A DNA stretch of 10,082 nucleotides from Deltaproteobacteria bacterium (GCA_003506795.1 DNYO01000089.1:1-10082); one strand, 5' to 3'. Shown: positions 1-6,487, counted from the stretch's first letter. Translations and numbers: made by a program. Notes: generated by a model not told the origin, from the letters alone.

Positions 1-1067
1 GGCGGCGGTGTTACATACGCTTCGTTTACGACCTTGCCTTGCGAATCGGTATCGATAAGCGCGAAGGCCTCGCAGTGGCCGAAGTGCATACAGAGTTTAC
101 CTTCGTTTGTTGGTACGGCGAATTTCATGATTCCTCCTTGAGAAGAGATATCCCCCTGGCCCACGCCACTGGAGGGTGGTATGACAGAGGTGTTTGCATT
201 GTCCTGTGTTGCCGGGGGCCGGGGGATATCTGTATTGCCTGATGAATGTTCGGCGGTGATCTTTTCCACGATTTCGTCGAAACGTTTGGCGCTTTCCGTG
301 TTGGTGTACGTGAGTACGTAGGGTTGTCCGCTGTCCCCGCTTTTGACGATGTCGGGATCGAGAGGAACTGCGCCTAAAAATGGCACTCCCATCCGGGAGG
401 CAAGTTCCTTACCGCCGCCTTTGGAGAAGATGTCCACCTCTTTGCCGCAGTGAGGGCAGATGAATCCGCTCATGTTCTCGATGATGCCCGCCACGGGGAG
501 CTCGAGCTGTTTGCAGAAGGTAACGCACTTCGCCACGTCGATCGTCGCGACCTGCTGAGGTGTCGTGACAATAACCGCGCTGGCGCGCTCCTTGATAAGC
601 TGCCCGACGGAGAGCGGTTCGTCTCCCGTCCCGGGAGGGGCGTCGATGACAAGATAATCGAGGTTTCCCCACATGACGTTCTGGAGAAATTCCTTGATGA
701 CGTTGTACTTGAGAGGCCCTCTCCAGACGATGGGCTGATCGTCGTGTTCGATGAGAAGGCCCATGGAAACGACGTGGAGTTTTCCAAAGTACTCCATGGG
801 AATGATCTCATTACCCGAGACGCCGAGCTTCATCCCGTTCAACCCGAGCATTTTCGGTATGCTGGGGCCATGGATATCGACGTCCAGAAGACCCACTCTC
901 AGGCCCCGTGCGGCGAGGCTCAGGGCGAGATTCACCGCGACCGTGCTTTTGCCCACGCCGCCCTTGCCGGAAAGGACCATCAGCGTCCGACCTATCCTGC
1001 TCAAGCGCTCCTGAAGGAAAAGGTCATCCATTTCCTTGTTCTGTGTTGTTTGTCCACACTCTGTCAT
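1..1067 (-). CDS. Mrp/NBP35-type ATPase fused to NifX/ORP domain (MrpORP-like), 3' end beyond window
   Basis: The frame is open from ATG 1067 to the left edge, giving at least 355 residues. Residues about 20-270 are an Mrp/Nbp35 Fe-S carrier ATPase: deviant Walker A SGKGGVGKS at 33-41, DVDIHGPS at 62-69, DAPPGTGDE at 142-150, and a CPHC pair (C204, C207) matching the cluster-binding CxxC of the family. A Pro/Ser/Thr-rich linker (about 271-313) leads to a second domain starting MKFAVPTNEGKLCMHFGHCE, typical of NifX/NifB-C-terminal cofactor-binding proteins. Hybrid proteins of this kind are known as MrpORP in Desulfovibrio and are linked to Fe-S delivery and the orange protein complex. The start has AAGGAG overlapping the upstream stop, 5 bases away, so it is the last gene visible in a translationally coupled operon. 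The C-terminal domain also has its own ribosome-binding site (see 126-139). A nearly identical split-gene reading is possible but no stop separates the halves. Confidence 0.93.
   Translation of the reverse strand, partial: MTECGQTTQNKEMDDLFLQERLSRIGRTLMVLSGKGGVGKSTVAVNLALSLAARGLRVGLLDVDIHGPSIPKMLGLNGMKLGVSGNEIIPMEYFGKLHVVSMGLLIEHDDQPIVWRGPLKYNVIKEFLQNVMWGNLDYLVIDAPPGTGDEPLSVGQLIKERASAVIVTTPQQVATIDVAKCVTFCKQLELPVAGIIENMSGFICPHCGKEVDIFSKGGGKELASRMGVPFLGAVPLDPDIVKSGDSGQPYVLTYTNTESAKRFDEIVEKITAEHSSGNTDIPRPPATQDNANTSVIPPSSGVGQGDISSQGGIMKFAVPTNEGKLCMHFGHCEAFALIDTDSQGKVVNEAYVTPP
126..139 (-). promoter_or_regulatory. Internal Shine-Dalgarno and ATG at the Mrp/NifX junction
   Basis: Read on the minus strand, AAGGAGGAATC precedes an in-frame ATG at 128, which is residue 314 of the fusion and exactly the residue where stand-alone NifX proteins begin. 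The spacing is that of a strong ribosome-binding site. It could give a separate NifX-domain protein from the same mRNA, or be a relic of a gene fusion. Whether it is used cannot be told from sequence. Confidence 0.6.
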
Positions 1068-1072
1068 GATCG

Positions 1073-1942
1073 TTACTCCTTGTATATTGATATGATACGT
1101 TCTGATATATCGCGTATTGCCTTGCTCACCGGGAGGTCGGGCGCGTATTCCACCACGGCCTTTCCCTGGCGTTGTGCCTCTGAGATCATTTTCTCGTAAG
1201 GGAGGCGGCCCAGAAGAGGGATGTTGTTCTGAAGACAGTATTTCTCTATGGAATCCGTACAAGCCTGGTTGATATCGCTTTTGTTAACTATCACCGCAGA
1301 GGGAATCTCAAAGTGACGTGCCAGCTGGACGACCCGTTCAAGGTCGTGAATGCCGGAGGCTGTCGGTTCGGTGACTATCAGCGCAAGCGAGGTCCCGGTT
1401 ATTGAAGAGATAACGGGGCATCCTATCCCGGGCGGGCCGTCAATGAGGACGCGCGAGAGGCCGGCCTGCTGCGCCCGCTCCTTTCCCTCGGTTCTCACCA
1501 TGGCGACGAGTTTGCCGGAATTCTCCTCACCGGGAAAGAGTTCGGCGTATACAAAGGGATCACCCGACGGTGTGTCGCATATGTAGCAGCGCCCGGCCAG
1601 CCCTGTCTCAAATTCCACGGCCGATGCGGGACAGAAAAAGAAGCAGGCCCCGCAGCCTTCGCAGGAGAAAGGATCAACGATAAAGTCTTGAGAAATGGCG
1701 TCAAAACGGCACATGTCCCGGCATATGCCGCACCGGGTGCATTTTTCCTGGATGATCCGTGCCTTTTTGCCGGCCGTAAAGTCCTTTTCCTCGATGACGC
1801 GGGGGGAGAGGACAAGGGAAAGGTTCGCGGCATCGACATCGCAGTCGACCATGGCCTTGTTCTCAATGAGGCAGGCCAGCGAAGCCACGACTGACGTTTT
1901 GCCCGTTCCGCCTTTTCCGCTTACCACGACGATCTCTTTCAT
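1073..1942 (-). CDS. MinD/ParA-type P-loop ATPase with two [4Fe-4S] ferredoxin motifs
   Basis: This 289-residue protein is an MRP/MinD-class ATPase carrying an inserted bacterial ferredoxin domain. Visible motifs are the deviant Walker A SGKGGTGKT (8-16), DCDVDAANL (33-41), two CxxCxxCxxxC clusters (C68, C71, C74, C78 and C94, C97, C100, C104), DGPPGIGCPV (168-177) and TEPTASGIHDLER (191-203). An extra CYIC pair lies at 119-122. Related tandem ATPases occur in Desulfovibrio ORP clusters and next to NifX-like proteins in many anaerobes; a role in cluster transfer or positioning is inferred from the fold. The start has AGGAGG 9 bases upstream, and only 3 bases separate it from the preceding stop. 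The next gene begins 5 bases after its stop, so the genes are co-translated. It is a diverged paralogue of the neighbour at 1946-2842, and the two may form a heterodimer. Confidence 0.93.
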   Translation of the reverse strand: MKEIVVVSGKGGTGKTSVVASLACLIENKAMVDCDVDAANLSLVLSPRVIEEKDFTAGKKARIIQEKCTRCGICRDMCRFDAISQDFIVDPFSCEGCGACFFFCPASAVEFETGLAGRCYICDTPSGDPFVYAELFPGEENSGKLVAMVRTEGKERAQQAGLSRVLIDGPPGIGCPVISSITGTSLALIVTEPTASGIHDLERVVQLARHFEIPSAVIVNKSDINQACTDSIEKYCLQNNIPLLGRLPYEKMISEAQRQGKAVVEYAPDLPVSKAIRDISERIISIYKE

Positions 1943-1945
1943 GAC

Positions 1946-2842
1946 TCAAGCCCTCCTGACGTGAGAGTTGCTGACAGTACCCAGGAGTTTTTCCAGGTTC
2001 GTCGCAAGAGAAAGGTAGGTGTCGATGTAGCTGGGAAGCGATTCGAGAATGATGTCACCCCGGGAATAGTGGCGGGCGATTTCCGCGTCTTCAGGGATCA
2101 CGGCAAGGACCGGTATGTGGCTCGTCTCGAGGTAGTCGCTCAAAGGCGGATACCCTCCCTGGTCCCTGTTGATAACGACGCCCGTAGGAATATTGAGCAG
2201 TCTCGCCACATCGATGGCTATCTTGAGGTCGTGCAGGCCAAAAGGGGTTGGCTCCGTCACCATGATGACCGCATCGGAACCGTTGAGGGTCGCTACGACG
2301 GGGCACGAGGTCCCCGGCGGCGCATCTACGATATTTATGAACTGGTCCTTTCGCTCCATTTTCACCTTTTTGATGAGGGGTACCGCCATGGCCTCGCCAA
2401 CATTCAAAATGCCGTGGGTGAACTCTATCTCCCTCACTCCTCTTCCTTGCTCGATAATACCCACATCCCGGGTTCCTTCGGTGATGGCCCCCGTGGGGCA
2501 AACAGCGCTGCACAGACCGCAGCTGTGGCACAGACCCGGAAAAATGAGCGTGTCCCCGGGAAGGTTGACGATGGCGTGAAACTGGCATTTTGCCCCGCAT
2601 TCCCCGCAGGAGGTACATTTTTCCTGGTCCACCACGGGAATCATGACCTTTGAAGCCGACGATGCCCGAATGGAAGGTTTGATGAAGATGTGGCCGTTGG
2701 GTTCTTCCACGTCGCAATCCAGGTACTGCACCCTTTGCCCGGCGTAGGCAAGGAACCAGGTAAAATTGACCGCGACGGTTGTTTTGCCTGTCCCACCTTT
2801 TCCGCTTGCCATTGCGATGTTCATCCCTGTCAGGTCTATCAC
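1946..2842 (-). CDS. MinD/ParA-type P-loop ATPase with two [4Fe-4S] ferredoxin motifs (paralogue)
   Basis: This is a second Fe-S MinD-class ATPase, 298 residues from a GTG at 2842. Motifs: Walker A SGKGGTGKT (13-21), DCDVEEPNGH (42-51), two CxxCxxCxxxC clusters (C76, C79, C82, C86 and C105, C108, C111, C115), DAPPGTSCPV (173-182), TEPTPFGLHDL (196-206). Start choice: ATG 2869 has no ribosome-binding site. GTG 2842 has GAGGG 4 bases upstream and overlaps the preceding stop as GTGA, which suits coupled translation. ATG 2824, just before the conserved MNIAMASGKGG, is the third option and has only AGGG abutting it. The protein pairs with the adjacent 1073-1942 product, as in ORP clusters. The function (nucleotide-dependent handling of a metal-sulfur cluster) is inferred from family and context. 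Confidence 0.92.
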   Translation of the reverse strand: MIDLTGMNIAMASGKGGTGKTTVAVNFTWFLAYAGQRVQYLDCDVEEPNGHIFIKPSIRASSASKVMIPVVDQEKCTSCGECGAKCQFHAIVNLPGDTLIFPGLCHSCGLCSAVCPTGAITEGTRDVGIIEQGRGVREIEFTHGILNVGEAMAVPLIKKVKMERKDQFINIVDAPPGTSCPVVATLNGSDAVIMVTEPTPFGLHDLKIAIDVARLLNIPTGVVINRDQGGYPPLSDYLETSHIPVLAVIPEDAEIARHYSRGDIILESLPSYIDTYLSLATNLEKLLGTVSNSHVRRA

Positions 2843-3099
2843 GATGCCCTCACCATTTTTGACCCGCATTGCGGACAGATCTGTTCAAAGCAGGGTACCC
2901 CGCGGGTATGCGGCGATCTTGTCCCGCAGTTCGGACACTGGCATTCGCCGCCGACTCCGAGACCCTGGCCTCCCATTCTGCCTCTTCCGGTCCCGGATTG
3001 GTTCCCGCTGCCACCTCGGCCCATGCGGCCGCCCTGACCGCCGCCCTTGCCGGCGGCTGGCCCTGTTCCCGATTGACCCGTTCTGTTTTTACCTGGCAT
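2839..3099 (-). CDS. Small Gly-rich protein with C-terminal zinc-ribbon-like Cys motifs
   Basis: An 86-residue protein in two parts. Residues 1-51 are Gly/Arg/Gln-rich and begin MPGKNRTGQSGTGP, resembling the N-terminus of the DUF5320 proteins encoded at 8476 and 8965 (MPGGDRTGPYGFGP). Residues 53-78 carry CQCPNC (C53, C55, C58), then H64, C70 and CPQC (C75, C78): two CxxC knuckles of zinc-ribbon or rubredoxin type that could hold Zn or Fe. AAAGGAGG lies 9 bases before the ATG. The stop overlaps the likely GTG start of the next ATPase, so it belongs to the operon. Similar small proteins accompany NifX/Mrp clusters in anaerobes (from memory). The biochemical role is unknown; a metal-binding or scaffold partner of the ATPases is a guess. 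Confidence 0.85.
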   Translation of the reverse strand: MPGKNRTGQSGTGPAAGKGGGQGGRMGRGGSGNQSGTGRGRMGGQGLGVGGECQCPNCGTRSPHTRGVPCFEQICPQCGSKMVRAS

Positions 3100-3120
3100 G
3101 ATATATGCCTCCTTTTGCTT

Positions 3121-3894
3121 TTACCAGTGACCTTCGACGTCGGCCCCTGCGAGTTTGGAAAGCTTTCCGTTCTTGTGTGCTTCCAGGGCTTCACGAACGG
3201 TCATGGCGGATGCGGTGAACACTTCGACGCCGGCCGCCGAGAGAACACGAAACGCGTTCGGCCCCAGATGACCGCTTATAACAGCCTGTGCCCCGGACTG
3301 AATGACATTCTGAGCCGTCTGGATTCCTGCGCCTTGAGCGGCGTTCATGTTTGGCAGGTTATCGACGGTTTCCTGGCTGTTTGTCTGTGCATCGACGACA
3401 ACAATCTTTTTTGACCTGCCGAAACGTTCGTCCACCATTCCGTCAAGTGTGCCATCGGCACTCGTTATTGCTATTTTCATGGGAATTCCTCCTTGTACTG
3501 GTTTTTTCTTTTCCATGTGAGACATTGCAACGGTTTCCGCGGAAGCGCACCCCTGCCCCTGCCCCCAATGTTTTTTCCAGGGGCACGGTCCGGCCATCTC
3601 TTCATGCATGGTTACGTTGCCCCCTTCTATCCTGAGGGCTTTGCCGTTGATTATGACATCAGTGATCTTTTGATGAGCTGCGTTGATAAGGCGATGGAAG
3701 GTCGGCTGCGAAACACCCATCAGGTTTGCTGCTTCCTCCTGGGGGAACCCGAGGAGGTTCTTCAGACGCATTGCCTCCACCTCATCCTGGCCGATCACGA
3801 TTTCCTGAACGACCCCCAGGGGGATTCCGGCTGGCTTAAAGAACACTGCCTTTGGTTGAAATCCTATCCGTTTTCTGCATGTTGGCCGTGGCAT
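3121..3894 (-). CDS. DUF134 (UPF0251) helix-turn-helix domain fused to NifX-like domain
   Basis: This 257-residue protein heads the leftward operon. Residues 1-95 are a DUF134/UPF0251 domain: MPRP start, FFKPAGIPL (19-27), and a helix-turn-helix EEAANLMGVSQPTFHRLINA (53-72) ending in the family's NGKALRIEGG (83-92). A linker (about 96-138) contains CPWKKHWGQGQGC. Residues 139-257 are a complete NifX/dinitrogenase iron-molybdenum cofactor domain, with MKIAITSADG, DERFGRSKKIVVVD, AAQGAGIQTAQ and GHLGPNAFRVLSAAG. A DNA-binding domain joined to a cofactor-binding domain suggests a metal-cluster-responsive regulator, possibly acting on the palindromes just upstream; this is inference. GAGGA lies 11 bases before the ATG. 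There is an internal ribosome-binding site at the domain junction (3478-3494), so two products are possible. DUF134 and NifX proteins are often separate neighbours, so the fusion is notable. Confidence 0.92.
   Translation of the reverse strand: MPRPTCRKRIGFQPKAVFFKPAGIPLGVVQEIVIGQDEVEAMRLKNLLGFPQEEAANLMGVSQPTFHRLINAAHQKITDVIINGKALRIEGGNVTMHEEMAGPCPWKKHWGQGQGCASAETVAMSHMEKKKPVQGGIPMKIAITSADGTLDGMVDERFGRSKKIVVVDAQTNSQETVDNLPNMNAAQGAGIQTAQNVIQSGAQAVISGHLGPNAFRVLSAAGVEVFTASAMTVREALEAHKNGKLSKLAGADVEGHW
3478..3494 (-). promoter_or_regulatory. Internal Shine-Dalgarno and ATG at the DUF134/NifX junction
   Basis: On the minus strand AAGGAGG lies 7 bases before an in-frame ATG at 3480 (residue 139), the residue where stand-alone NifX proteins start. 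The sequence CAAGGAGGAAT is the same as at the Mrp/NifX junction (126-140), coding Q-G-G-I in both proteins. It may allow separate production of the NifX domain. Confidence 0.6.
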
Positions 3895-3932
3895 TCTATG
3901 CTCGCTTCCTCGGAAATATATTTGCTACATAA

Positions 3933-3946
3933 TGAATATATATTCA
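3933..3946. promoter_or_regulatory. Palindromic operator, left copy
   Basis: TGAATATATATTCA is a perfect 14-base palindrome. It covers the -10 of the leftward promoter. Its 12-base core GAATATATATTC recurs at 4031-4042, 97 bases away. A weaker relative, AAATATATTT, lies at 3914-3923 in the leader. The arrangement is that of a repressor site; the cognate protein is unknown, with the DUF134 product as the nearest candidate. Confidence 0.55.
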
Positions 3947-3963
3947 GAATGATTTCTTGTCAA
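3935..3963 (-). promoter_or_regulatory. Sigma-70-type promoter for the leftward NifX/ATPase operon
   Basis: On the minus strand: TTGACA (3963-3958), a 17-base spacer, then TATATT (3940-3935). The predicted start is near 3928, leaving a leader of about 34 bases before ATG 3894. The -10 lies inside the palindrome at 3933-3946. Confidence 0.6.
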
Positions 3964-4010
3964 GGGGAATTAAAAAATAGTTTCGTTATACTCTCCTTTT
4001 TATAAATAAC

Positions 4011-4039
4011 TTGACAGTTCAATTAGTACTGAATATATA
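4011..4039 (+). promoter_or_regulatory. Sigma-70-type promoter for the crotonase-family gene
   Basis: TTGACA (4011-4016), a 17-base spacer, then TATATA (4034-4039) inside the palindrome at 4031-4042. The predicted start near 4046 leaves a leader of about 150 bases before the gene at 4200. The stretch between the two divergent -35 boxes (3964-4010) is A/T-rich, as in UP elements. It mirrors the leftward promoter. Confidence 0.6.
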
Positions 4040-4042
4040 TTC
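4031..4042. promoter_or_regulatory. Palindromic operator, right copy
   Basis: GAATATATATTC is a perfect 12-base palindrome identical to the core of 3933-3946, and it overlaps the -10 of the rightward promoter. Two identical sites on two divergent -10 boxes point to one repressor controlling both directions. Confidence 0.55.
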
Positions 4043-4070
4043 GTTATGCCGAGACATATCCGGGTCGACT

Positions 4071-4087
4071 CGTATCCTTCGGATACG
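4071..4087 (+). other. Leader hairpin upstream of the crotonase-family gene
   Basis: CGTATCC-TTC-GGATACG forms a 7-base-pair stem with a 3-base loop, followed by TTTTAAC, in the roughly 150-base leader of the gene at 4200. The short T run makes it only a weak terminator; it could be an attenuator or a chance fold. Nothing in the rest of the leader (4088-4190) matches a riboswitch known to me. Confidence 0.35.
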
Positions 4088-4199
4088 TTTTAACAAGGCC
4101 GCGGGCGGTCAGATATAGGACGAAAGCAGATGAAATCAGTAAGCCCATTTGTTGGATGCGAGAAAGCAAGGGCAGTAAGCGAACCGAAAGGAGTACCGC

Positions 4200-4979
4200 A
4201 TGGAAAACGAACACATTCTTACGAAGATCGGTGATGATCATATCTGCGAGATCACACTGAACCGGCCCGAGAACCTGAATACCTTCAATACCCCCATGGC
4301 GAAGGAACTCGACCGTGCTCTTCACGCTGTTGACAACGACGACAATGTCCGCGTTATCGTGCTGAAGGGCGCCGGTAAGGCGTTCTGTGCCGGCATCGAT
4401 GTCAGCGAATTCCCTGGAAAGACCGCCATGGAATACAGCGAATGGATAGGGCTCATGGGCGCTCCGATGGTGACCATGAACGATCTCAGAAAGCCCGTGA
4501 TCGCCCAGGTGCAGGGGATCGCCGCCGCGATCGGAGCAGGTCTTGTGGCCGCCGCGGACCTTGCGATCGTGTCGGAGAACGCCCGTTTCGGCCTGACGGC
4601 GATCAACGTGGGGCTCAACTGCATCGGGCCCGTGGTTCCCGTTACCCGTTCCGTCGGCAGAAAACGTGCACTCGAGCTTTTGCTGTACGGCGACCTGATA
4701 GACGCCCGCGAAGCAATGCAAATGGGGTTCGTGAACCGTGTTGTCCCTACGGAAGAGCTTGATCTGATAGCGGGGCAATGGGCGGCGCGGTTGGCCTCAA
4801 AAAGTCCCCTGGCCGTGGAAACCGCGAAGAGAGCCTTTTACACGGCCGCCGATATGGAGTACCACAAGGCCTTTGAACACATGACCGGCGCCCTCGCGCG
4901 CCTCTGCACAACAGAGGACGTCACTGAAGGGATCAAAGCCTTCTTCGAAAAAAGGGAACCTCGGTGGAAACGCCGCTGA
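4200..4979 (+). CDS. Enoyl-CoA hydratase/isomerase (crotonase) family protein
   Basis: A 259-residue crotonase-fold protein of normal length. The acyl-CoA oxyanion-hole loops are visible as AFCAGIDVSEF (61-71) and VQGIAAAIGAGL (104-115), followed by AAADLAIVSENARFGLTAINVGL. Of the two catalytic glutamates of classical hydratases, the one in the RALELLLYGD helix is present (E159). The other, normally in FGxPE, is alanine here (A134). By memory the sequence from 130 to 180 resembles the ECHDC3-like branch, so hydratase activity should not be assumed; isomerase, hydrolase or another acyl-CoA reaction is possible. AAAGGAG lies 8 bases before ATG 4200. It is a single-gene unit, divergent from the NifX/ATPase operon and sharing its palindromic operator region, which suggests co-regulation although no metabolic link is evident. 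It converges with the scaffold gene, with 39 bases between the stops. Confidence 0.92.
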   Translation: MENEHILTKIGDDHICEITLNRPENLNTFNTPMAKELDRALHAVDNDDNVRVIVLKGAGKAFCAGIDVSEFPGKTAMEYSEWIGLMGAPMVTMNDLRKPVIAQVQGIAAAIGAGLVAAADLAIVSENARFGLTAINVGLNCIGPVVPVTRSVGRKRALELLLYGDLIDAREAMQMGFVNRVVPTEELDLIAGQWAARLASKSPLAVETAKRAFYTAADMEYHKAFEHMTGALARLCTTEDVTEGIKAFFEKREPRWKRR

Positions 4980-5018
4980 GGACAGTTTTCTCGATGTGAT
5001 GCCGGGAAGGACGTTTTC

Positions 5019-5441
5019 TCATTGATCATAATTGTTGAGGGCCACCTGGAGTGTGTTGGCCGCAAGTAAGGCACAATGCACATCGTCCTCGGGAAGGCCG
5101 CCAATGGTATCGAGAATAGTCTTGGCCGTGATCTCCCTGATCTCGTCCGGTCCTTTTGCGATGGCGAGTTCGGCGGCGAGAGACCCACAAATCATGCTCG
5201 GTCCGCAGCCGTCCGTTGTGAAGGAAGCGTCGCTTACCCTTCCATCCTGGAATCTCAGGAAGATCTCCATTGTGTCACCGCATGGTCCGGTAATGCGGCC
5301 ATGAGCATCGCAGTTTTCCATCTCGTGCATATACGACGGATTTAGCCACCTTTCGAAGGCTTCTTGTCCATAGTCCCTGAGAGTGTCGTCGTAGATCCTG
5401 TCCTGCAATTCTCTTACGAAATTATCAAGGTTGTCCGGCAT
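5019..5441 (-). CDS. IscU/NifU-N-like iron-sulfur cluster scaffold protein
   Basis: The 140-residue protein from ATG 5441 keeps the three cluster-ligand cysteines of the IscU/NifU N-terminal family in context: GPCGD (C54, with D56), TDGCGPSMICGS (C79, plus an extra C85) and VHCALLAANT (C123). A further cysteine is C44. The frame stays open upstream to 5567, but AGGAGG 8 bases before ATG 5441 and the family length fix this start; the longer reading overlaps the DUF89 gene. A roughly 40-residue N-terminal segment (DNFVRELQDRIYDDTLRDYG) precedes the core and resembles scaffolds annotated in anaerobes without an adjacent cysteine desulfurase. None is encoded here. It lies 50 bases after the DUF89 gene and probably shares its sigma-54 promoter, tying Fe-S assembly to the NifX system. 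Confidence 0.9.
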   Translation of the reverse strand: MPDNLDNFVRELQDRIYDDTLRDYGQEAFERWLNPSYMHEMENCDAHGRITGPCGDTMEIFLRFQDGRVSDASFTTDGCGPSMICGSLAAELAIAKGPDEIREITAKTILDTIGGLPEDDVHCALLAANTLQVALNNYDQ

Positions 5442-5491
5442 TGTCTGTTCCTCCTCTTTTTTCGGGCGAGACGTCAGTATCTGTCCCTCGA

Positions 5492-6352
5492 TTACCTCGA
5501 ACGTGCGGTTACGGTCAGCACATTTGTTCCCGGTTCGAACCCCGTGTGTGAGGCCACCGTCGCACATTTGATCCTGAAGAGAAAGAATATATTCCTCTCC
5601 CCATCGCTCAAGGTCTCGTAGTTGCCCTGACCCTTTGCTATCACCAGATCGGCGTTCTTATAATAACTCTGGAATTCCAGGCTGCAGTCATCCACGATTG
5701 TTCCCGGTGCGTCGGAACCGTTGCTGACCACTCTTGTCAGATCGTGGAGACCTGCTGCCCGTGCATCGTCCATGACGGCATCATTGATGACCGGTGCACC
5801 CCGAACGGCGACGATGACGCGTTCGACGGGCATCTCTTCGATAAGGAGACGGTCGAAAACGATCTCGCCGGCGTTGTCGGCGAGATAGAGGATGCTTGAT
5901 GCCTTGTTTATTTCCTTGCGGAGGCGTTCGATGTCGATGTGGAAAGGTTCGGACAGGGTCCGGGCTATGCTCGAACGTACCTCATCCTCCGTCAGGCCGC
6001 TGTTTGCTCCGAGGTCGATGACATTCCCTGTGATCGCGAGGAGGGCCGCAGTCTTCAGGGGGTCGGGGCTCTTGCGGACTATCTCCCTGAGTTCCGGCAG
6101 GAGCTGGAGGGCGAGAAGGTTGTGCCGTCTCTTGGCATCCCTGTATGGATCGGGATTCCCTGTCAGTTCCCTGAGCCTGCGGTGTATCATCTGTCCCACG
6201 AAAGGGGGCGGCCGGTCGAGGTCAATGCCTGCCAGACACCGGAGTATTTCCCGCAGAATGCCTTCGTGGACGGAAGGGTAATTTGATACAGACCGTGCGG
6301 CCTCGAGGGTCTGTCTCACAAAGCAGGGAATACAATCGATAGAAGTTCTCAT
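5492..6352 (-). CDS. DUF89 / ARMT1-like domain protein
   Basis: A 286-residue protein of the DUF89 (AF1104/ARMT1-like) family. Signature segments: N-terminal DCIPCFVRQ with C7 and C10, NPDPYRDAK (66-74), GNVIDLGAN (109-117), LADNAGEIVFD (157-167, metal-binding Asp/Asn region), RGAPVINDAVMDDA (184-197) and KGQGNYETL (240-248). Family members are metal-dependent phosphatase-like enzymes; the natural substrate of the prokaryotic CxxC-containing branch is not known to me. ATG 6352 is fixed by the conserved N-terminus, yet it has no proper Shine-Dalgarno sequence. A good sigma-54 promoter (6365-6380) predicts transcription starting about 2 bases before it. The gene is followed by the Fe-S scaffold, and the pair forms a unit controlled by the activator encoded just upstream. 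Confidence 0.92.
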   Translation of the reverse strand: MRTSIDCIPCFVRQTLEAARSVSNYPSVHEGILREILRCLAGIDLDRPPPFVGQMIHRRLRELTGNPDPYRDAKRRHNLLALQLLPELREIVRKSPDPLKTAALLAITGNVIDLGANSGLTEDEVRSSIARTLSEPFHIDIERLRKEINKASSILYLADNAGEIVFDRLLIEEMPVERVIVAVRGAPVINDAVMDDARAAGLHDLTRVVSNGSDAPGTIVDDCSLEFQSYYKNADLVIAKGQGNYETLSDGERNIFFLFRIKCATVASHTGFEPGTNVLTVTARSR

Positions 6353-6364
6353 ACCTGAACTGAA

Positions 6365-6380
6365 AGCAATTCATGTGCCA
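6365..6380 (-). promoter_or_regulatory. Sigma-54 promoter of the DUF89-scaffold unit
   Basis: The minus strand reads TGGCACATGAATTGCT, an almost perfect -24/-12 element: GG at 6379-6378 and GC at 6367-6366 with exactly 10 bases between. The -12 C is 14 bases from the A of ATG 6352, so the mRNA would begin about 2 bases before the start codon. Confidence 0.85.
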
Positions 6381-6487
6381 CTCACGATTCCGGGGCATAA
6401 GATGCTGTACTATATCGATACGAAAGGTCTTGTTGCCGACGAGGGCAGACCGGGGCGGTCACGGCGCCCGCGTAAGGACGGAAGCAT

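Noticed and set aside
450..1199. Long plus-strand open frame of 249 codons
   Set aside because: It lies antisense to the Mrp-NifX gene, whose motifs are unmistakable; the translated product has no recognisable domain and no ribosome-binding site.
3094..3108. TGGCATGATATATGC, a GG-N10-GC match to a sigma-54 promoter
   Set aside because: It lies in the ribosome-binding and start region of the small zinc-ribbon gene, is nearly palindromic, lacks the TTGC of the -12 half, and would fire antisense to the operon.
4044..4778. Long minus-strand open frame of 244 codons opposite the crotonase gene
   Set aside because: It is a shadow of the crotonase gene, and it runs through that gene's promoter and leader region. 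The translation is His/Arg-rich without domain features.
4980..5018. Possible bidirectional terminator between the convergent crotonase and scaffold genes
   Set aside because: I see only two similar GAC(A)GTTTTCTC stretches and no stem of useful length.
5442..5567. 42-residue N-terminal extension of the Fe-S scaffold
   Set aside because: It overlaps the end of the DUF89 gene in another frame and has no conserved sequence; ATG 5441 has a strong ribosome-binding site.
5585..5594. GAATATATTC palindrome resembling the operator cores
   Set aside because: It is 2 bases shorter than the operators, lies inside the DUF89 coding sequence and is not near a promoter.
6426..6468. Two weak hairpins after the activator stop codon, one followed by TTTCG on the minus strand
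   Set aside because: The stems are short (5 base pairs) or carry a 4-base bulge, and there is no real T run, so they cannot be called a terminator with confidence.
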